Shown here: positions 1 through 9,685 of the stretch, piece after piece
Layout of the letters: each line of letters opens with the position of its first letter
Numbering within the stretch: position 1 is the first letter of the stretch
DNA from: an uncultured Selenomonas sp.
Lineage (GTDB): Bacteria; Bacillota; Negativicutes; Selenomonadales; Selenomonadaceae
NCBI GenBank assembly: GCA_902766095.1
Contig: CACXCN010000085.1
Location: forward strand, 1-64,000
Direction of reading: 5' to 3'
DNA length: 64,000 nucleotides
Program-made: the position numbers and the translations under genes
Notes under the pieces: generated by a model
Databases searched by the model: none
The model's input: only the letters and a program-made list of their open reading frames with translations
Told to the model about the DNA's origin: nothing

Positions 1-84
1 AGGTCAAAAAGTCAATTTTTTACCGGCTGAGGTCTATTAAGTTCGGCCATTTTTAGACGCTATCCAAAATCACAAATTTTCACG
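1..84. other. AT-rich window edge, no gene seen
   Basis: The edge is AT-rich compared with the following genes and holds no convincing open frame. It lies just past the early stop of the JetA-like fragment, where that protein family would normally continue. It may be the junction that truncated the gene (an insertion or deletion boundary), but no inverted repeat of a recognisable element can be seen. Confidence 0.3.
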
Positions 85-408
85 CTACTCTACCCGCGTG
101 CGCCGTCCGCTCGTTGGTCGGAATGCTGCCACAAGCTCTCGGGCGAGCTGTTCGTATTCGCTCGCCTGCGCAAAGAGCTCCCCGTGCGTCTGTCGCCGAA
201 GAAACTCGGCAAGACCGCGGATGCCCGCTTGTCGCTGCCCACTTAGCATCTGCTCAAAAAAATACAGTAGCATGATCAGTCCCAGTTCCATGCCGGAATA
301 CTTCACACCACTGTCACGGCGCGACAAAAACTGCCGTCGTCCGAGATGGTACAGCGGCGCTACGAGCAATATGCGCTGCATGCGCTCCGCAAAATTCTCT
401 ATTTCCAA
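85..408 (-). pseudogene. truncated JetA-like (Wadjet) N-terminal fragment
   Basis: A 107-codon frame starting with TTG at 408, three bases after the jetD-like stop, with an AGGATGG ribosome site inside the end of that gene. The residues (an N-terminal helical block, then SEYEQLARELVAAF and RPTSGRR) resemble, from memory, the start of the roughly 400-500-residue JetA-type proteins of Wadjet plasmid-defence operons, which normally continue after the FRPxSG segment. Here a TAG stop follows five codons later and the next 84 bases are AT-rich and non-coding. I therefore read it as a broken or truncated gene. A small intact protein of unknown function is the alternative. Coupling to the JetD-like gene is seen directly; the family call is by memory of the motif. 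Confidence 0.4.
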
Positions 409-411
409 TTA

Positions 412-1461
412 TCACACCATCCTGCCCGTCTCATGCCAGGCCGTCACGAGCTCATTCAAGTCGAGTGCCTCTTGCGGATAGTAACCGCCTGCCTCAAGTA
501 TCTCGCGCCAGCGCACCTGCACGTCTGCAGGAAAATGTGCCGCAAACGCTGTAAGCGCCGATTCATCCGGCACCTGGTTCGTCTTCCCATGTGGCGCATC
601 ATGAGCGAGGAATCGTTCATAGAAGGGCACAGCCAGCTGTACCTTCATGCGATCCGTCATCCCAGCCTCTGTGAGATGATCATACAGTGACTGCCAGATT
701 TTCAGCCCTTCCCAGTCAAAATCACCGAAGTACCAGAGTACATATCTATGATTCGTGCAGCCCGTTTGACCAAGCTGCTGCGGCAAACACGAAATATTGT
801 TTTCTATTTTCCAGCCATAGCCGAAAATCAATCCCGCAAAATCCGTTGCGGGAAGTTTGCTCTGCAGTTGGACATAGGTCGCCTTGTTCTCAACGATGAG
901 AAAATGCTGCACCGGTGCAGTGAGTCTGGCTGCATTCACCGCCATCATGAGTGGATCAGGAGCCTCGACGATGCTGAGGCTGTCTTTCGTGAGCTGCAAT
1001 CGTTTTAGAAACTGCTGTCCTTTGCTACCAAGCAGGAATTTCTCATCATGGAAGATGTCCCAGGAACACTGCTGCCGCGACGTAGCTCGCCGCGGCCCGC
1101 GCAGCCAGCTATCCAGCTGCTCGATATACGGCAAGTCATGCTCCCATACCGCAAGCGGCTCACAATAGTAGTTACTGAAATCCAGCTCTGGTAAAAAGCC
1201 ATGTTCTATAGCCTGCTGCTGGATAATCTCCACCACCGGCCGTGCAAGTCTTTCCTTATTTATGCGCATACGCCATGGCAGTCCAGAAAAATCCACTCCA
1301 CCCGCCTGTATCGGCTCGACTACTCCCGATGCGAGCATTTTCTGCAGCCCTGCGCGAAGCGCTCCATATCCACTTGCTGCGAACTGATCCTGCAGTTCAG
1401 TAAGCCTGATGGTCCGGCGAGGATAGCGGAGGAGGTACTGTGCCAATGTCTTTTCCTGCAT
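412..1461 (-). CDS. JetD-like Toprim (DUF2220-type) nuclease subunit, Wadjet defence
   Basis: A 349-residue protein with a C-terminal Toprim-type fold. The signature is visible: a glutamate in VENKATY (E191), a glycine turn GYG (214-216) and the acidic pair in YFGDFDWEG (D247, D249), which together bind metal in Toprim nucleases. This arrangement is typical of JetD, the DNA-cleaving subunit of Wadjet systems, which use an SMC-like complex to detect and cut small circular plasmids. The N-terminal part is a helical, probably winged-helix, region. The partner genes JetB and JetC (SMC ATPase) are not in the window; only a truncated JetA-like frame follows. The locus is either degraded or continues past the left edge. 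A related Toprim protein outside Wadjet remains possible. Confidence 0.65.
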   Translation of the reverse strand: MQEKTLAQYLLRYPRRTIRLTELQDQFAASGYGALRAGLQKMLASGVVEPIQAGGVDFSGLPWRMRINKERLARPVVEIIQQQAIEHGFLPELDFSNYYCEPLAVWEHDLPYIEQLDSWLRGPRRATSRQQCSWDIFHDEKFLLGSKGQQFLKRLQLTKDSLSIVEAPDPLMMAVNAARLTAPVQHFLIVENKATYVQLQSKLPATDFAGLIFGYGWKIENNISCLPQQLGQTGCTNHRYVLWYFGDFDWEGLKIWQSLYDHLTEAGMTDRMKVQLAVPFYERFLAHDAPHGKTNQVPDESALTAFAAHFPADVQVRWREILEAGGYYPQEALDLNELVTAWHETGRMV

Positions 1462-1567
1462 CGTCCAACCTGCCTCCTATATTCTCGGCATCATACTTAC
1501 ATTATCATTATAGAGAACACTTGCAATAGCACTGCAAAATAGCTGGCAGGCAGATAGAAAGACCTGG

Positions 1568-2428
1568 TCATGCCTCGAGCTGTTCGCGCAGTACGCGGCG
1601 CATGAGGCCGGTATCCGGAGTTATGCCGGTCCACAGCTTCAGAGCAGCGGCTCCCTGCCCGACCAACATGTGCTCGCCGTTTATGGTGATATGCCCGTTT
1701 TCGCGGGCGTTGCGCAGGAACTGCGTCTCAGCGGGGGTATATATGACATCGTATGCCACAGCCCCCTCGGCCATGTTCTGAACATCCACCGGCGGCGCAT
1801 CGTCTACATGGGGATACATGCCGAGCGGCGTCGTATTCACGACGATGAAGGCACTGGACAGTGCAGCCTTGAACTCAGGACTTTGCCAGTCGTATACGGT
1901 CACGCGCTCATAGCCAACGGCTTTGTTCATATCTGCAGCCAGCTGCTCTGCTTTGGCCGGATTGCGCACGCCGATGGACAGGCGGCTCACACCGGCACGC
2001 AGCAGCCCCCAGACAACGGCCCGGGCAGCACCGCCTGCTCCGAGCACTACGGCCTCGTGCCAGTGTACGTCGATACCGGCATAATCGAGACCGCTCAGGA
2101 AGCCCGTGATATCGGTATTATAGCCTTTGAGCTGGCCATCCTGATTGACGACCGTGTTCACGGCCCCGATTACTTTCGCATCATCATCGATGGCATCAAG
2201 GTATGGCATGATTGCCTGCTTGTGCGGAATCGTCACATTGAAGCCGGCAAATCCAGCGGCGGTCAACCCCTGCACGGCGGCCGGCAGGTCATCCGGCTTT
2301 ATGGGCAACGCCGTATAAACATAATCGATTCCTGCTGCAGCGATGGCAGCATTCTGTATGACGGGCGAGAGCGAGTGGACGATGGGCCAGCCGATGACGC
2401 CCAGATTCTTCGTCGTGCCTGTAATCAT
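1568..2428 (-). CDS. aroE: shikimate dehydrogenase (NADP+)
   Basis: A 286-residue protein that reduces 3-dehydroshikimate to shikimate with NADPH, the fourth step of the pathway to chorismate and aromatic amino acids. The N-terminal substrate domain shows the serine motif HSLSPVIQN and NVTIPHK with the catalytic lysine. NTDITGF carries the paired catalytic aspartate. The dinucleotide-binding turn GAGGAARAV and the late GQGAAALKLWTG segment complete the family pattern. The length is normal. The start is fixed by a strong AGGAGG site 7 nt upstream. It stands as a single gene between the defence fragment and pncB; aroA lies 50 kb away in this window, so the pathway genes are dispersed. Confidence 0.96.
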   Translation of the reverse strand: MITGTTKNLGVIGWPIVHSLSPVIQNAAIAAAGIDYVYTALPIKPDDLPAAVQGLTAAGFAGFNVTIPHKQAIMPYLDAIDDDAKVIGAVNTVVNQDGQLKGYNTDITGFLSGLDYAGIDVHWHEAVVLGAGGAARAVVWGLLRAGVSRLSIGVRNPAKAEQLAADMNKAVGYERVTVYDWQSPEFKAALSSAFIVVNTTPLGMYPHVDDAPPVDVQNMAEGAVAYDVIYTPAETQFLRNARENGHITINGEHMLVGQGAAALKLWTGITPDTGLMRRVLREQLEA

Positions 2429-2509
2429 GAAAAATCCTCCTGCGAAACAACTTTCTTCCTATCTGATGGGATTAGAGAAAACAGCGTAGTGAGAACATAC
2501 CGCCGTGGC

Positions 2510-3967
2510 TCAGCTGTGGACTTCGCGCGTCTTCGACAGGAGGTCCATCTTCATCTCATAGTAATCAGGCGTCATATCGAGGTAATGACGATGCGGATTT
2601 TCAAAGCGCTGCTCCTCCTCCCAAATCTCGCTATCGAGCTGGTGCTTCACGTAGTCACGGATATCGGACAGCTTGGGCAGCTCCTCGCAGCGCTTGCCCT
2701 GACGCACATAGAGGCGACGGAGGTTCTTGATCGTGCAACCCTCGAAATGACGGTTCTTCCAAGGTTTCTGCGGATCGATATAGCGGTACGGCTGCGACAG
2801 ATCCGGATTTTCATCCAGCTTGGCCAGGAGATCAGCCACGGCATGCCCGTTGGCATCATAGACGCGATAGACGGATTTCAGCCCCGGATTCGTTATTTTC
2901 TCGACATTCTCCGATACCTTGATGCGCGGGACGAATACTCCGTCCTTGCCTACCGCAGTCATCTTGTATACTGCGCCGAATACCGGCTCTGATTTCGCCG
3001 TGATCAGTCTCTCACCTACACCGAAACTGTCTATGCAGGCGCCCTGGCTCAGCAAGGAAGATATCGTGAACTCATCAAGGCTGTTCGATACGACGATCTT
3101 GCAGTCCGGCAGACCTGCCGCGTCAAGCATCTTGCGCACACGCTTCGAGAGATAGGCCAGATCGCCCGAGTCGATGCGGATGCCGGCCAGCCGTTTCCCC
3201 ATGGGCTCAAGCACTTCGTGAGCCACCTTGATGGCATTCGGAATGCCCGAGTGTATGACATCGTAGGTATCGACGAGCAGGACGGTCGCATCCGGGTATA
3301 CCTCGGCATAGCGACGGAAAGCCTCATACTCGTCCCCATAGTACATGATCCAGCTATGAGCCATCGTGCCCGACACCGGTATGTCGAACATCTGCCCGGC
3401 AGACACCGTAGCTGTCCCCACGACACCGCCGATATAGGCCGCGCGGGCGCCGTAAGTGGCAGCATCCATATTATGCGCGCGACGTGCCCCGAAGTCCGAC
3501 ACGGCCCGCCCGTTGGCCGCATGCACGATACGACGCGATTTCGTGGCGATGAGCGACTGATGGTTCACCTGAGCCAGTATGGCCGTCTCGACGAGCTGGG
3601 CATCGACGAGCGGAGCGATGACCGTCAGAATCGGCTCATTCGGGTACATAACCGTCCCTTCAGGCATCGCATATATATCACCTTTGAAATGGAAGTCCCG
3701 CAGATAGCTCAGGAAGTCCTCCGAGAAAATCCCCTGCTGACGGAAATACTCGATATCCTCATCCGTAAAGCGCATGTTCTCCACATACTCGATGACCTGC
3801 TCGAGTCCGGCGAATATGGCGAAACCGCCCTCATCAGGATTCTGCCGGTAAAAGACATCGAAAGCGACGAGATTGTCCTGATCATGGCTTTGGAAATAGC
3901 CATTCGCCATCGTCATCTCATAAAAATCCATCATCATGGATATGTTGCGTTTATCATACTGTGTCAT
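2510..3967 (-). CDS. pncB: nicotinate phosphoribosyltransferase
   Basis: A 485-residue enzyme that joins nicotinate to phosphoribosyl pyrophosphate with ATP use, giving nicotinate mononucleotide for NAD salvage (Preiss-Handler route). Visible family blocks are the N-terminal MDFYEMTMANGYF, the active-site segment DFGARRAHNMDAA with the histidine that is phosphorylated in this family, and the phosphate-binding RIDSGDLAYLS. The length and the extended C-terminal region match the longer Firmicute form. It reads toward aroE with an 81-bp gap. The gene is ordinary in every visible respect; fusion or truncation is not seen. Confidence 0.95.
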   Translation of the reverse strand: MTQYDKRNISMMMDFYEMTMANGYFQSHDQDNLVAFDVFYRQNPDEGGFAIFAGLEQVIEYVENMRFTDEDIEYFRQQGIFSEDFLSYLRDFHFKGDIYAMPEGTVMYPNEPILTVIAPLVDAQLVETAILAQVNHQSLIATKSRRIVHAANGRAVSDFGARRAHNMDAATYGARAAYIGGVVGTATVSAGQMFDIPVSGTMAHSWIMYYGDEYEAFRRYAEVYPDATVLLVDTYDVIHSGIPNAIKVAHEVLEPMGKRLAGIRIDSGDLAYLSKRVRKMLDAAGLPDCKIVVSNSLDEFTISSLLSQGACIDSFGVGERLITAKSEPVFGAVYKMTAVGKDGVFVPRIKVSENVEKITNPGLKSVYRVYDANGHAVADLLAKLDENPDLSQPYRYIDPQKPWKNRHFEGCTIKNLRRLYVRQGKRCEELPKLSDIRDYVKHQLDSEIWEEEQRFENPHRHYLDMTPDYYEMKMDLLSKTREVHS

Positions 3968-4061
3968 TTGTTCTACCTCTGCTGCTCACAGCTACAGTTT
4001 TCAGCCTGTAAATCTTGTTTCCATCGGTCCCGAACTGGGGCCGATCAGCAGGCTATATGGC

Positions 4062-4090
4062 AAAATCCCCCAGGCATGAGCCCAGGGGAC
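4062..4090 (-). terminator. intrinsic terminator after glyS
   Basis: Reading on the minus strand, a GC-rich stem (TCCCC paired with GGGGA, extended by imperfect TGGG/CCTG pairs) is followed by a short TTTT run. It lies about 20 bp past the glyS stop. The T-run is short, so termination may be partial. Confidence 0.6.
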
Positions 4091-4107
4091 TACATTCATA
4101 CGAAATA

Positions 4108-6174
4108 TCAAATAACGAGTTTCGTGAAGTCAGCTGCCGTCAGCTCGAGCTCCTGAATGGACTTCATGAGGCCGAGGCGATTCGCACGAATCTGCTCATT
4201 CTTATCCATGACCATGACTGCGTTGAAGAACTCATCAATCGGCTGAGCCAGCGTCTCGAGTGCCGCTATGACGCCAGCATAATCATTGTTGGCAGCCAGA
4301 TTGCTGACCGAGGCCGCAGCAGCCGTATACGCCTCATAGAGTGCTTCCTCCGCCGGCTCCGTGAACAGCTGGGCATCGATATGGTCGCTCTCCGCCTTGG
4401 CGGCGATATTGGCAGCGCGGACGAAGGCCTGGATGTAGCTTGTCGCATCCGTCTCACCCACGAATGCAGCGAGAGCCTTGGCTTTCAGGCTGACCGCGTA
4501 CACATCATCCACATCACCCAGTACGGCATCTATGATGTCGTAGCGTACGCCTGCTGTCTCCAGCACTTTCTTCAGGCGCAGACGGATGAAGTCTGCCACC
4601 TCGCCTTGCAGCTTATCGCGCTGGGCGGCATCCATGATGCCATACTGATCCATGGCCTTGTCCACGATATCGGACAGCGATATCTTCCACTGAGCTTCGA
4701 TAACCGTATTCACGAGGCCCAATGCCTGACGACGCAGGGCAAACGGATCCTGTGAGCCCGTAGGTATCTTGCCGCGCGAGAACGTGCCGACGATCGTATC
4801 AATCTTGTCCGCGAGGCTCACGATGCGGCCAGCCGTCGTCTGCGGCAGGCCATCGCCAGCGAAGCGCGGCATGTAGTGTTCATCGATAGCGACAGCTACA
4901 CCCTCACAGCAGCCATCGAGGCGAGCGTATTCGCGGCCCATGATGCCCTGCAGCTCGGTGAACTCCGTCACCATACCGGTCACGAGGTCGGCCTTGGAGA
5001 GGATGGCCGCCTTATGGGCATGCTTGTGCGCTTTCTCATCAGCACCGACCGCATCGGCGATGAAGTCAGCCAGAACGGCCAGACGCTCCGTCTTCTCATA
5101 CATATTGCCGAGGCCCTGCTGGAATACGACGGTCTTCAGCTTCTCACGATGCTCGGCCAGCGACTTCTTGCGGTCCTCATCGAAGAAGAACTGCGCATCA
5201 GCCAGACGGGCGCGCAGGACGCGCTCATTGCCGTGCTGCACGATATCGAGGTACTCACTGCCGCCATTGCGGACCGTGATGAAGAGCGGCAGGAGCTTGC
5301 CATCAGCCGTCTTGACCGGGAAATAGCGCTGATGATCGCGCATCGGCGTTATGACGCACTCCGGCGGCAGCTGGAGGTATTTCTCCTCGAAATGACCGCA
5401 AAGGGCCGTCGGATACTCGACGAGGTAGGTGACCTCCTCGAGCAGATCATCCGTAATCTCAGCCTGACCACCATTCGCAGCAGCGACCTCCTCGATCTGC
5501 TGCTTGATCATCGCCCGGCGCTTGTCCTGATCGACGATGACGTACTGCTGCTCGCAGGCTTTTTCATATTCATCAGCCGATTTGATGACGAAGCTGCCGG
5601 TATTGCCATCAGCGAGGAAGCGATGACCGCGCGAACGATTGCCAGCCTTTACATTGGCAAGCTCGAACGGGATGACATCACTGCCATACAGCGATACGAA
5701 CCAGCGGATCGGACGGATGAATTTGAAATCCAGACTGCCCCAGCGCATATTGTTCGGAAAGGACAGGCTGCATATTATCTTCGGCAGCAGTTCCGGGAGG
5801 ATGGTCGCTGTCGGCTGGCCAGCCTCATGCACATCGGCATAGACATAGCCATCGCGCTGCACGAGTTCCTCAGGCTTTACGCCATGACCGCGCGCGAAGC
5901 CCATCGCTGCTTTCGTCGGATTGCCATCGGCGTCAAAGGCCACCTTCAGCGACGGACCGCGATCGGAATGCGAGGCATCGGCCTGCTGCTCCTCCAGTCC
6001 CTCGACGAGCAGAGCCGTGCGACGCGGCGTCCCCAGCGTGCGTATGGAATCATAGCACAGGCGGGCTTCCTTGAACTCTGCCGCTGTGATATCTTTCAGC
6101 TCAGCCAATATGCCCGGCATGACATGTGCCGGTACTTCCTCAGTGCCTATCTCTAGCAATAATGTCTTGCTCAT
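4108..6174 (-). CDS. glyS: glycyl-tRNA synthetase, beta subunit
   Basis: A 688-residue beta subunit of the alpha2beta2 bacterial glycyl-tRNA synthetase. It contacts tRNA(Gly) and completes the enzyme made with GlyQ. The start [19 protein letters not shown] is the family signature, and the C-terminal half carries the HD-type and anticodon-binding regions. The length is normal. Its ATG overlaps the glyQ stop by 4 bp (ATGA), so translation of the two subunits is coupled. Bacteria with glyQS, rather than the single-chain enzyme, include Negativicutes and Proteobacteria, which fits the proposed host. Confidence 0.97.
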   Translation of the reverse strand: MSKTLLLEIGTEEVPAHVMPGILAELKDITAAEFKEARLCYDSIRTLGTPRRTALLVEGLEEQQADASHSDRGPSLKVAFDADGNPTKAAMGFARGHGVKPEELVQRDGYVYADVHEAGQPTATILPELLPKIICSLSFPNNMRWGSLDFKFIRPIRWFVSLYGSDVIPFELANVKAGNRSRGHRFLADGNTGSFVIKSADEYEKACEQQYVIVDQDKRRAMIKQQIEEVAAANGGQAEITDDLLEEVTYLVEYPTALCGHFEEKYLQLPPECVITPMRDHQRYFPVKTADGKLLPLFITVRNGGSEYLDIVQHGNERVLRARLADAQFFFDEDRKKSLAEHREKLKTVVFQQGLGNMYEKTERLAVLADFIADAVGADEKAHKHAHKAAILSKADLVTGMVTEFTELQGIMGREYARLDGCCEGVAVAIDEHYMPRFAGDGLPQTTAGRIVSLADKIDTIVGTFSRGKIPTGSQDPFALRRQALGLVNTVIEAQWKISLSDIVDKAMDQYGIMDAAQRDKLQGEVADFIRLRLKKVLETAGVRYDIIDAVLGDVDDVYAVSLKAKALAAFVGETDATSYIQAFVRAANIAAKAESDHIDAQLFTEPAEEALYEAYTAAAASVSNLAANNDYAGVIAALETLAQPIDEFFNAVMVMDKNEQIRANRLGLMKSIQELELTAADFTKLVI

Positions 6175-7064
6175 GCCTTCTCCTCCTCTTTCTCGCCACG
6201 ATGCAGCATCGGATAGCCCAGTTTCTCACGCTGCTCAAGATAGCACTCCGCACATAGGCGGGCCAGCTTGCGCACGCGGCCGATGAAAGCCGTGCGCTGG
6301 GAAACGCTTATCGCGCCCCGTGCATCAAGAAGGTTGAATGTATGCGAGCATTTGAGAACATAGTCATAGGCCGGATGGACATAGCCGGCTTCGATGACGC
6401 GCACCGCCTCGGCCTCATATTTGTCGAACAGGTCGAAGAGCAGTTTCTCATCCGACAGCTCGAAGGCATAGACGCTCTGCTCGTATTCATTCTGATGGAA
6501 TACATCGCCGTAGGTGTAGTCGTCCGTCCACTGGATATCGTAGACATTCTCGACGCCCTGGATGTACATGGCCAGACGCTCGAGACCGTACGTGATCTCC
6601 GAGGCTACCGGTGCCACATCCTGACTGCCGACCTGCTGGAAATAAGTGAACTGCGTGATCTCCATGCCATCGAGCCAGACCTCCCAGCCCAGGCCCCAGG
6701 CACCGAGCGTCGGCGACTCCCAGTTATCCTCGACAAAGCGGATATCATGCTTCTTCGTGTCGATGCCGAGACGCTCCAAACTTGCCAGATAAAGCTCCTG
6801 GATATTGTCCGGCGACGGCTTCATGATGACCTGGAACTGATGATGCTGATACAGACGGTTCGGGTTATCGCCATAGCGACCATCAGCCGGGCGGCGGGAC
6901 GGCTCGACATAGGCCACATGCCACGGCTCTGGGCCGAGCACGCGCAGGAAGGTCGAGGGGTTCATCGTACCGGCGCCCTTTTCTACATCATAAGGCTCCG
7001 CGAGGATGCAGCCCTGTTCCGACCAGAATTTCTGCAGGTTCAGGATGATTTCCTGGAATTTCAT
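6171..7064 (-). CDS. glyQ: glycyl-tRNA synthetase, alpha subunit
   Basis: A 297-residue class II catalytic subunit that activates glycine with ATP. Motif-2 and family blocks are evident: [19 protein letters not shown] near the start, [19 protein letters not shown] (about 75-93), [20 protein letters not shown] and YGLERLAMY toward the middle. The start is supported by an AAAGGAG site 8 nt upstream. It heads the glyQ-glyS operon. Many Firmicutes control glyQS by a T-box riboswitch; the characteristic T-box sequence is not present upstream here, so another form of control is likely. Confidence 0.97.
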   Translation of the reverse strand: MKFQEIILNLQKFWSEQGCILAEPYDVEKGAGTMNPSTFLRVLGPEPWHVAYVEPSRRPADGRYGDNPNRLYQHHQFQVIMKPSPDNIQELYLASLERLGIDTKKHDIRFVEDNWESPTLGAWGLGWEVWLDGMEITQFTYFQQVGSQDVAPVASEITYGLERLAMYIQGVENVYDIQWTDDYTYGDVFHQNEYEQSVYAFELSDEKLLFDLFDKYEAEAVRVIEAGYVHPAYDYVLKCSHTFNLLDARGAISVSQRTAFIGRVRKLARLCAECYLEQREKLGYPMLHRGEKEEEKA

Positions 7065-7178
7065 GATTTATGCTCCTTTTAGCTCGCACAAACGTGCAAA
7101 AATTACAGTTATACGTTTCGTCCGATACATCGAATGTATGGAACGTTATCCTGTGTTGCTTGAGACTTTAACGTTCAC

Positions 7179-7207
7179 ATTATACACTGATTTTCGATAT
7201 GCGTAAA
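7179..7207 (-). promoter_or_regulatory. putative glyQS promoter
   Basis: On the minus strand a perfect -10 hexamer TATAAT (7184-7179) is preceded, 17 bp away, by TTTACG as a partial -35. The predicted start near 7172 leaves a leader of about 110 nt. Confidence 0.5.
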
Positions 7208-7402
7208 GTTTTCAGCTCGTTTTTAGTATGCTTTTTCCTATAAGAGGGCCGCAAGCAAGCGGTTTTGTCTTTCATCCCGCTCGTAAAATCACTCGAGCAA
7301 TATTGACTAGGAGAAAAAACGCACCATCACCAAGAAAGACGTTATGCTTTTCTCTTCATTGTCCATTGCATAAAAATTTTTGTACTTTATTCCGATTCTG
7401 TA

Positions 7403-7430
7403 TTTACATTAATTACACAAATGGTATAAT
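7403..7430 (+). promoter_or_regulatory. putative promoter of the MFS gene at 7490
   Basis: TTTACA and TATAAT are separated by 16 bp in AT-rich DNA, about 60 bp ahead of the MFS start codon. This is close to the sigma-70 consensus. Confidence 0.65.
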
Positions 7431-7489
7431 ACAAAACAGTTTCCCCTTAATTAATTAACTATGTTACACTCAGAAAGGACGTATGTATT

Positions 7490-8716
7490 ATGGAACAGAA
7501 AAGCCCGTTCAAGATACCGAAGATTCTTTGGTTTCAACTGTTCCTGCTGGCACTCGGCTATGCTTTCTATTCGGCCAACCGCCTTTCCTTCGGCGTCGGC
7601 CTCAAGGCAGTTGCTGCCTCCCTGTCGCTGACTGCCGTACAGCTCGGAACGATTGGTACGATTTTTACTCTTGGCCAGGCACTCATCGATATTCCAGCCG
7701 GTTATCTAGCTGACCGCTTCGGGCGCAAGCGCATGTTGATCTTCGGCATGGTAGGTCTCGGCTGCATGACTGCCTGCGTCACGACCTCGGCCAGTTTTAT
7801 CGGAGCAGCCTTCTGGCGCGTCTGCTTTGGTGTCTTCGAAGGCTGTTGGAACATTGTCATGTATTCCGTTGCTGGATCGATCTTTCCGGCAGCACGTGCG
7901 ATGCTCAATGGACTCATGATGACATTCTACTCCATCGGCGCGTATGTCGGCCCGACCTACTATGGCTGGAGCCTGGAGCGGACAGGAGATTGGAGCATCG
8001 GCCTGACGCATATGGGCATTGCCACTGTCATCTTCGGCCTGCTTCTGATCTTCGGCTTCAAGAAAAAATACACCGATACATCGGCGGATATCAAGCGCAT
8101 CCATTTGGTTGAAGCCATCCGCACGGTCGGCTTCAATAAAGTCGTCTGGCTCGGCGTCCTCATCCAGATCCTCAACATCATCCCGTACTGGGGCTTCGCT
8201 TCAATGGGTCCATACCTCTTCATGACATATAAGGGATTCAGCCCGACGGAAGCTGGCAGTTTCTTCGGCGCCATTTATGGCATTGGCGGACTCAGCGGCG
8301 TCGTTCTCGGCTTCTTCGCCGATCGCTTTGGTCGCAAACCGACCATCATCTTCCTCTCGGGGCTCAATGCCATCTGCGCATTCCTGATTTTCCACGTCAT
8401 CCCGCAGACATCTGTCGCCCTCTATATCGTCGGCGGCCTCATGGGCATCGGCCTTCATGCCATCTACGTGCTTGGCTACACGATTGCGCAGGATGGTGTC
8501 AGCACGAGCCAGATCGGTCTGGCTACCGGTATTGTCGGTGCTTCGAGCTACTTCCTCTCGTTCTTCTCGGGTCCTCTCATGGGCTTCCTGACAACGACGC
8601 TCGGCCATGTAGCCGCTCTCGATATCATCGTCGTGGCCTTCGAATCCTGCCTCTTCATCGTCGCTCTGCTCATGAAAGAGACGCAGAATCGCCACCTTCA
8701 GGAGAAAGAATTGTAA
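7490..8716 (+). CDS. MFS transporter, substrate unknown
   Basis: A 408-residue inner-membrane protein of the major facilitator superfamily with about twelve hydrophobic segments. The signature between helices 2 and 3 is visible (GYLADRFGRKRML, about 67-79), repeated in the second half as GFFADRFGRKPTI, the usual internal duplication. A WNIVMYSVAGSIFP stretch follows helix 4. The substrate cannot be told from the sequence. It is a single gene with its own promoter and terminator. An AGAAAGGA site lies upstream of the ATG. The protein has no extra domains. Confidence 0.9.
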   Translation: MEQKSPFKIPKILWFQLFLLALGYAFYSANRLSFGVGLKAVAASLSLTAVQLGTIGTIFTLGQALIDIPAGYLADRFGRKRMLIFGMVGLGCMTACVTTSASFIGAAFWRVCFGVFEGCWNIVMYSVAGSIFPAARAMLNGLMMTFYSIGAYVGPTYYGWSLERTGDWSIGLTHMGIATVIFGLLLIFGFKKKYTDTSADIKRIHLVEAIRTVGFNKVVWLGVLIQILNIIPYWGFASMGPYLFMTYKGFSPTEAGSFFGAIYGIGGLSGVVLGFFADRFGRKPTIIFLSGLNAICAFLIFHVIPQTSVALYIVGGLMGIGLHAIYVLGYTIAQDGVSTSQIGLATGIVGASSYFLSFFSGPLMGFLTTTLGHVAALDIIVVAFESCLFIVALLMKETQNRHLQEKEL

Positions 8717-8759
8717 TCTGTGGCATAGGTTCCGATCGGCCTTACCATTTATAAAACAA

Positions 8760-8813
8760 GGATTGATATGCGGTCCCGCTGGATAGAGACCGCATCATCA
8801 ATCCTTATTTTTG
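8760..8813. terminator. strong hairpin terminator between MFS and recO
   Basis: GGATTGAT plus ATGCGGTC pairs with GACCGCAT plus ATCAATCC around a 12-nt loop, with a single unpaired base on one side. A T-rich tail follows on the plus strand and a shorter one on the minus strand. It can therefore serve both convergent genes. Confidence 0.85.
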
Positions 8814-8890
8814 TTCTTAATCGGTTACGTGTGTAAGTTTTCAGTGATCATAGCAGCCCGATGAACTTAGCTGGCATTTGCCCACTAGGG

Positions 8891-9685
8891 TTATTGCTTC
8901 GTCGCCTCATTCAGAGCGGTAATCTGCTGTATGAATTCTAATGATTTCAGCGGGTGCTCGATGAGTCCGCTCAGATAGGTCAGGATCAGCTTCTCAGCTG
9001 CCATGAGCGTGCTGCCCTTCATATGCAGGCCGCCCGGCGGGGCAGACCAATCATAGTCGCGCAGGGCGATGAGCAGTTCACGGGTCGCTGCCGGATACGG
9101 CAGGAAATCTGCAGCCTGTCCGGCTGCAGGCGACTGGGCCGCTGCGTCATGGCTGCAATCGGTACATACAGCCCCGCCCGCCAGCAACGAAACCGACGCA
9201 TCACCAGTGATTTCCCGGCCGCAGTGGACGCAGCGTTCATAGGAAAGCTGGAGCCCGGCAAATTCTATAATCTCTATAGCCGCGGCCAGCGCCGTAATCC
9301 GCGGATTGCGCTGCTCGAGCGCCCGCAGGATCTCCCGCAACGTGTCATACAATCCCTGATCCGGTTGGCCGACAGCCATAAGCTCGCGCACGACCTCGGC
9401 CACGAAGCTCGCATAGGCCATGCGCGTGATGTCCGTGCTGAATATCCGATGCGGCTCTATGAGCGAAGCCTGACGTATCGTATCGAGTCGCTGTCCCTCG
9501 GCAATCTGGAGCTCGACCTCGGCAAAGAGCTGCAGAGGACCTGCTAAAGCACTGCGCGGACGGCGGGCACCATAAGCCCCGGCCTCGACGAGCCCGCGCT
9601 CGCGCGTGAACACGCTGACGATGCGATCCGTTTCGCCCCAGTTCCGGGCGCCGACCACTACCCCGTCCGTCGTATAGAGCGGCAT
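8891..9685 (-). CDS. recO: DNA repair protein RecO
   Basis: A 264-residue recombination mediator that loads RecA on SSB-coated single-stranded DNA with RecR and anneals complementary strands. The N-terminal OB-fold is marked by TDGVVVGARNWGETDRIVSVFTRE-type residues (about 5-28). A four-cysteine zinc site, CVHCGRE and CTDC (about 157-182), matches the Firmicute form. The ATG overlaps the upstream DUF502 stop by one base (TAATG), so it is the last gene of the phoH-ybeY-era-DUF502-recO run. This position beside era is the usual one in Firmicutes. Confidence 0.93.
   Translation of the reverse strand: MPLYTTDGVVVGARNWGETDRIVSVFTRERGLVEAGAYGARRPRSALAGPLQLFAEVELQIAEGQRLDTIRQASLIEPHRIFSTDITRMAYASFVAEVVRELMAVGQPDQGLYDTLREILRALEQRNPRITALAAAIEIIEFAGLQLSYERCVHCGREITGDASVSLLAGGAVCTDCSHDAAAQSPAAGQAADFLPYPAATRELLIALRDYDWSAPPGGLHMKGSTLMAAEKLILTYLSGLIEHPLKSLEFIQQITALNEATKQ

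Larger units (their letters stand above)
7065..7489. other. 425-bp divergent intergenic region, glyQ / MFS
   Basis: It holds the two divergent promoters annotated separately. On the glyQ side there are several dyads: GAACGTTA/TAACGTTC (7141-7148 and 7169-7176), ATACAT/ATGTAT with a 3-nt loop, and GCAC...GTGC. The first spans the predicted glyQ transcription start and could be an operator. No coding frame or known riboswitch is recognised in the AT-rich middle part. Confidence 0.5.

Noticed and set aside
1670-2992. 440-codon plus-strand frame opposite aroE and pncB
   Set aside because: Antisense to two clear genes; composition and lack of motifs mark it as a by-product of GC-rich coding.
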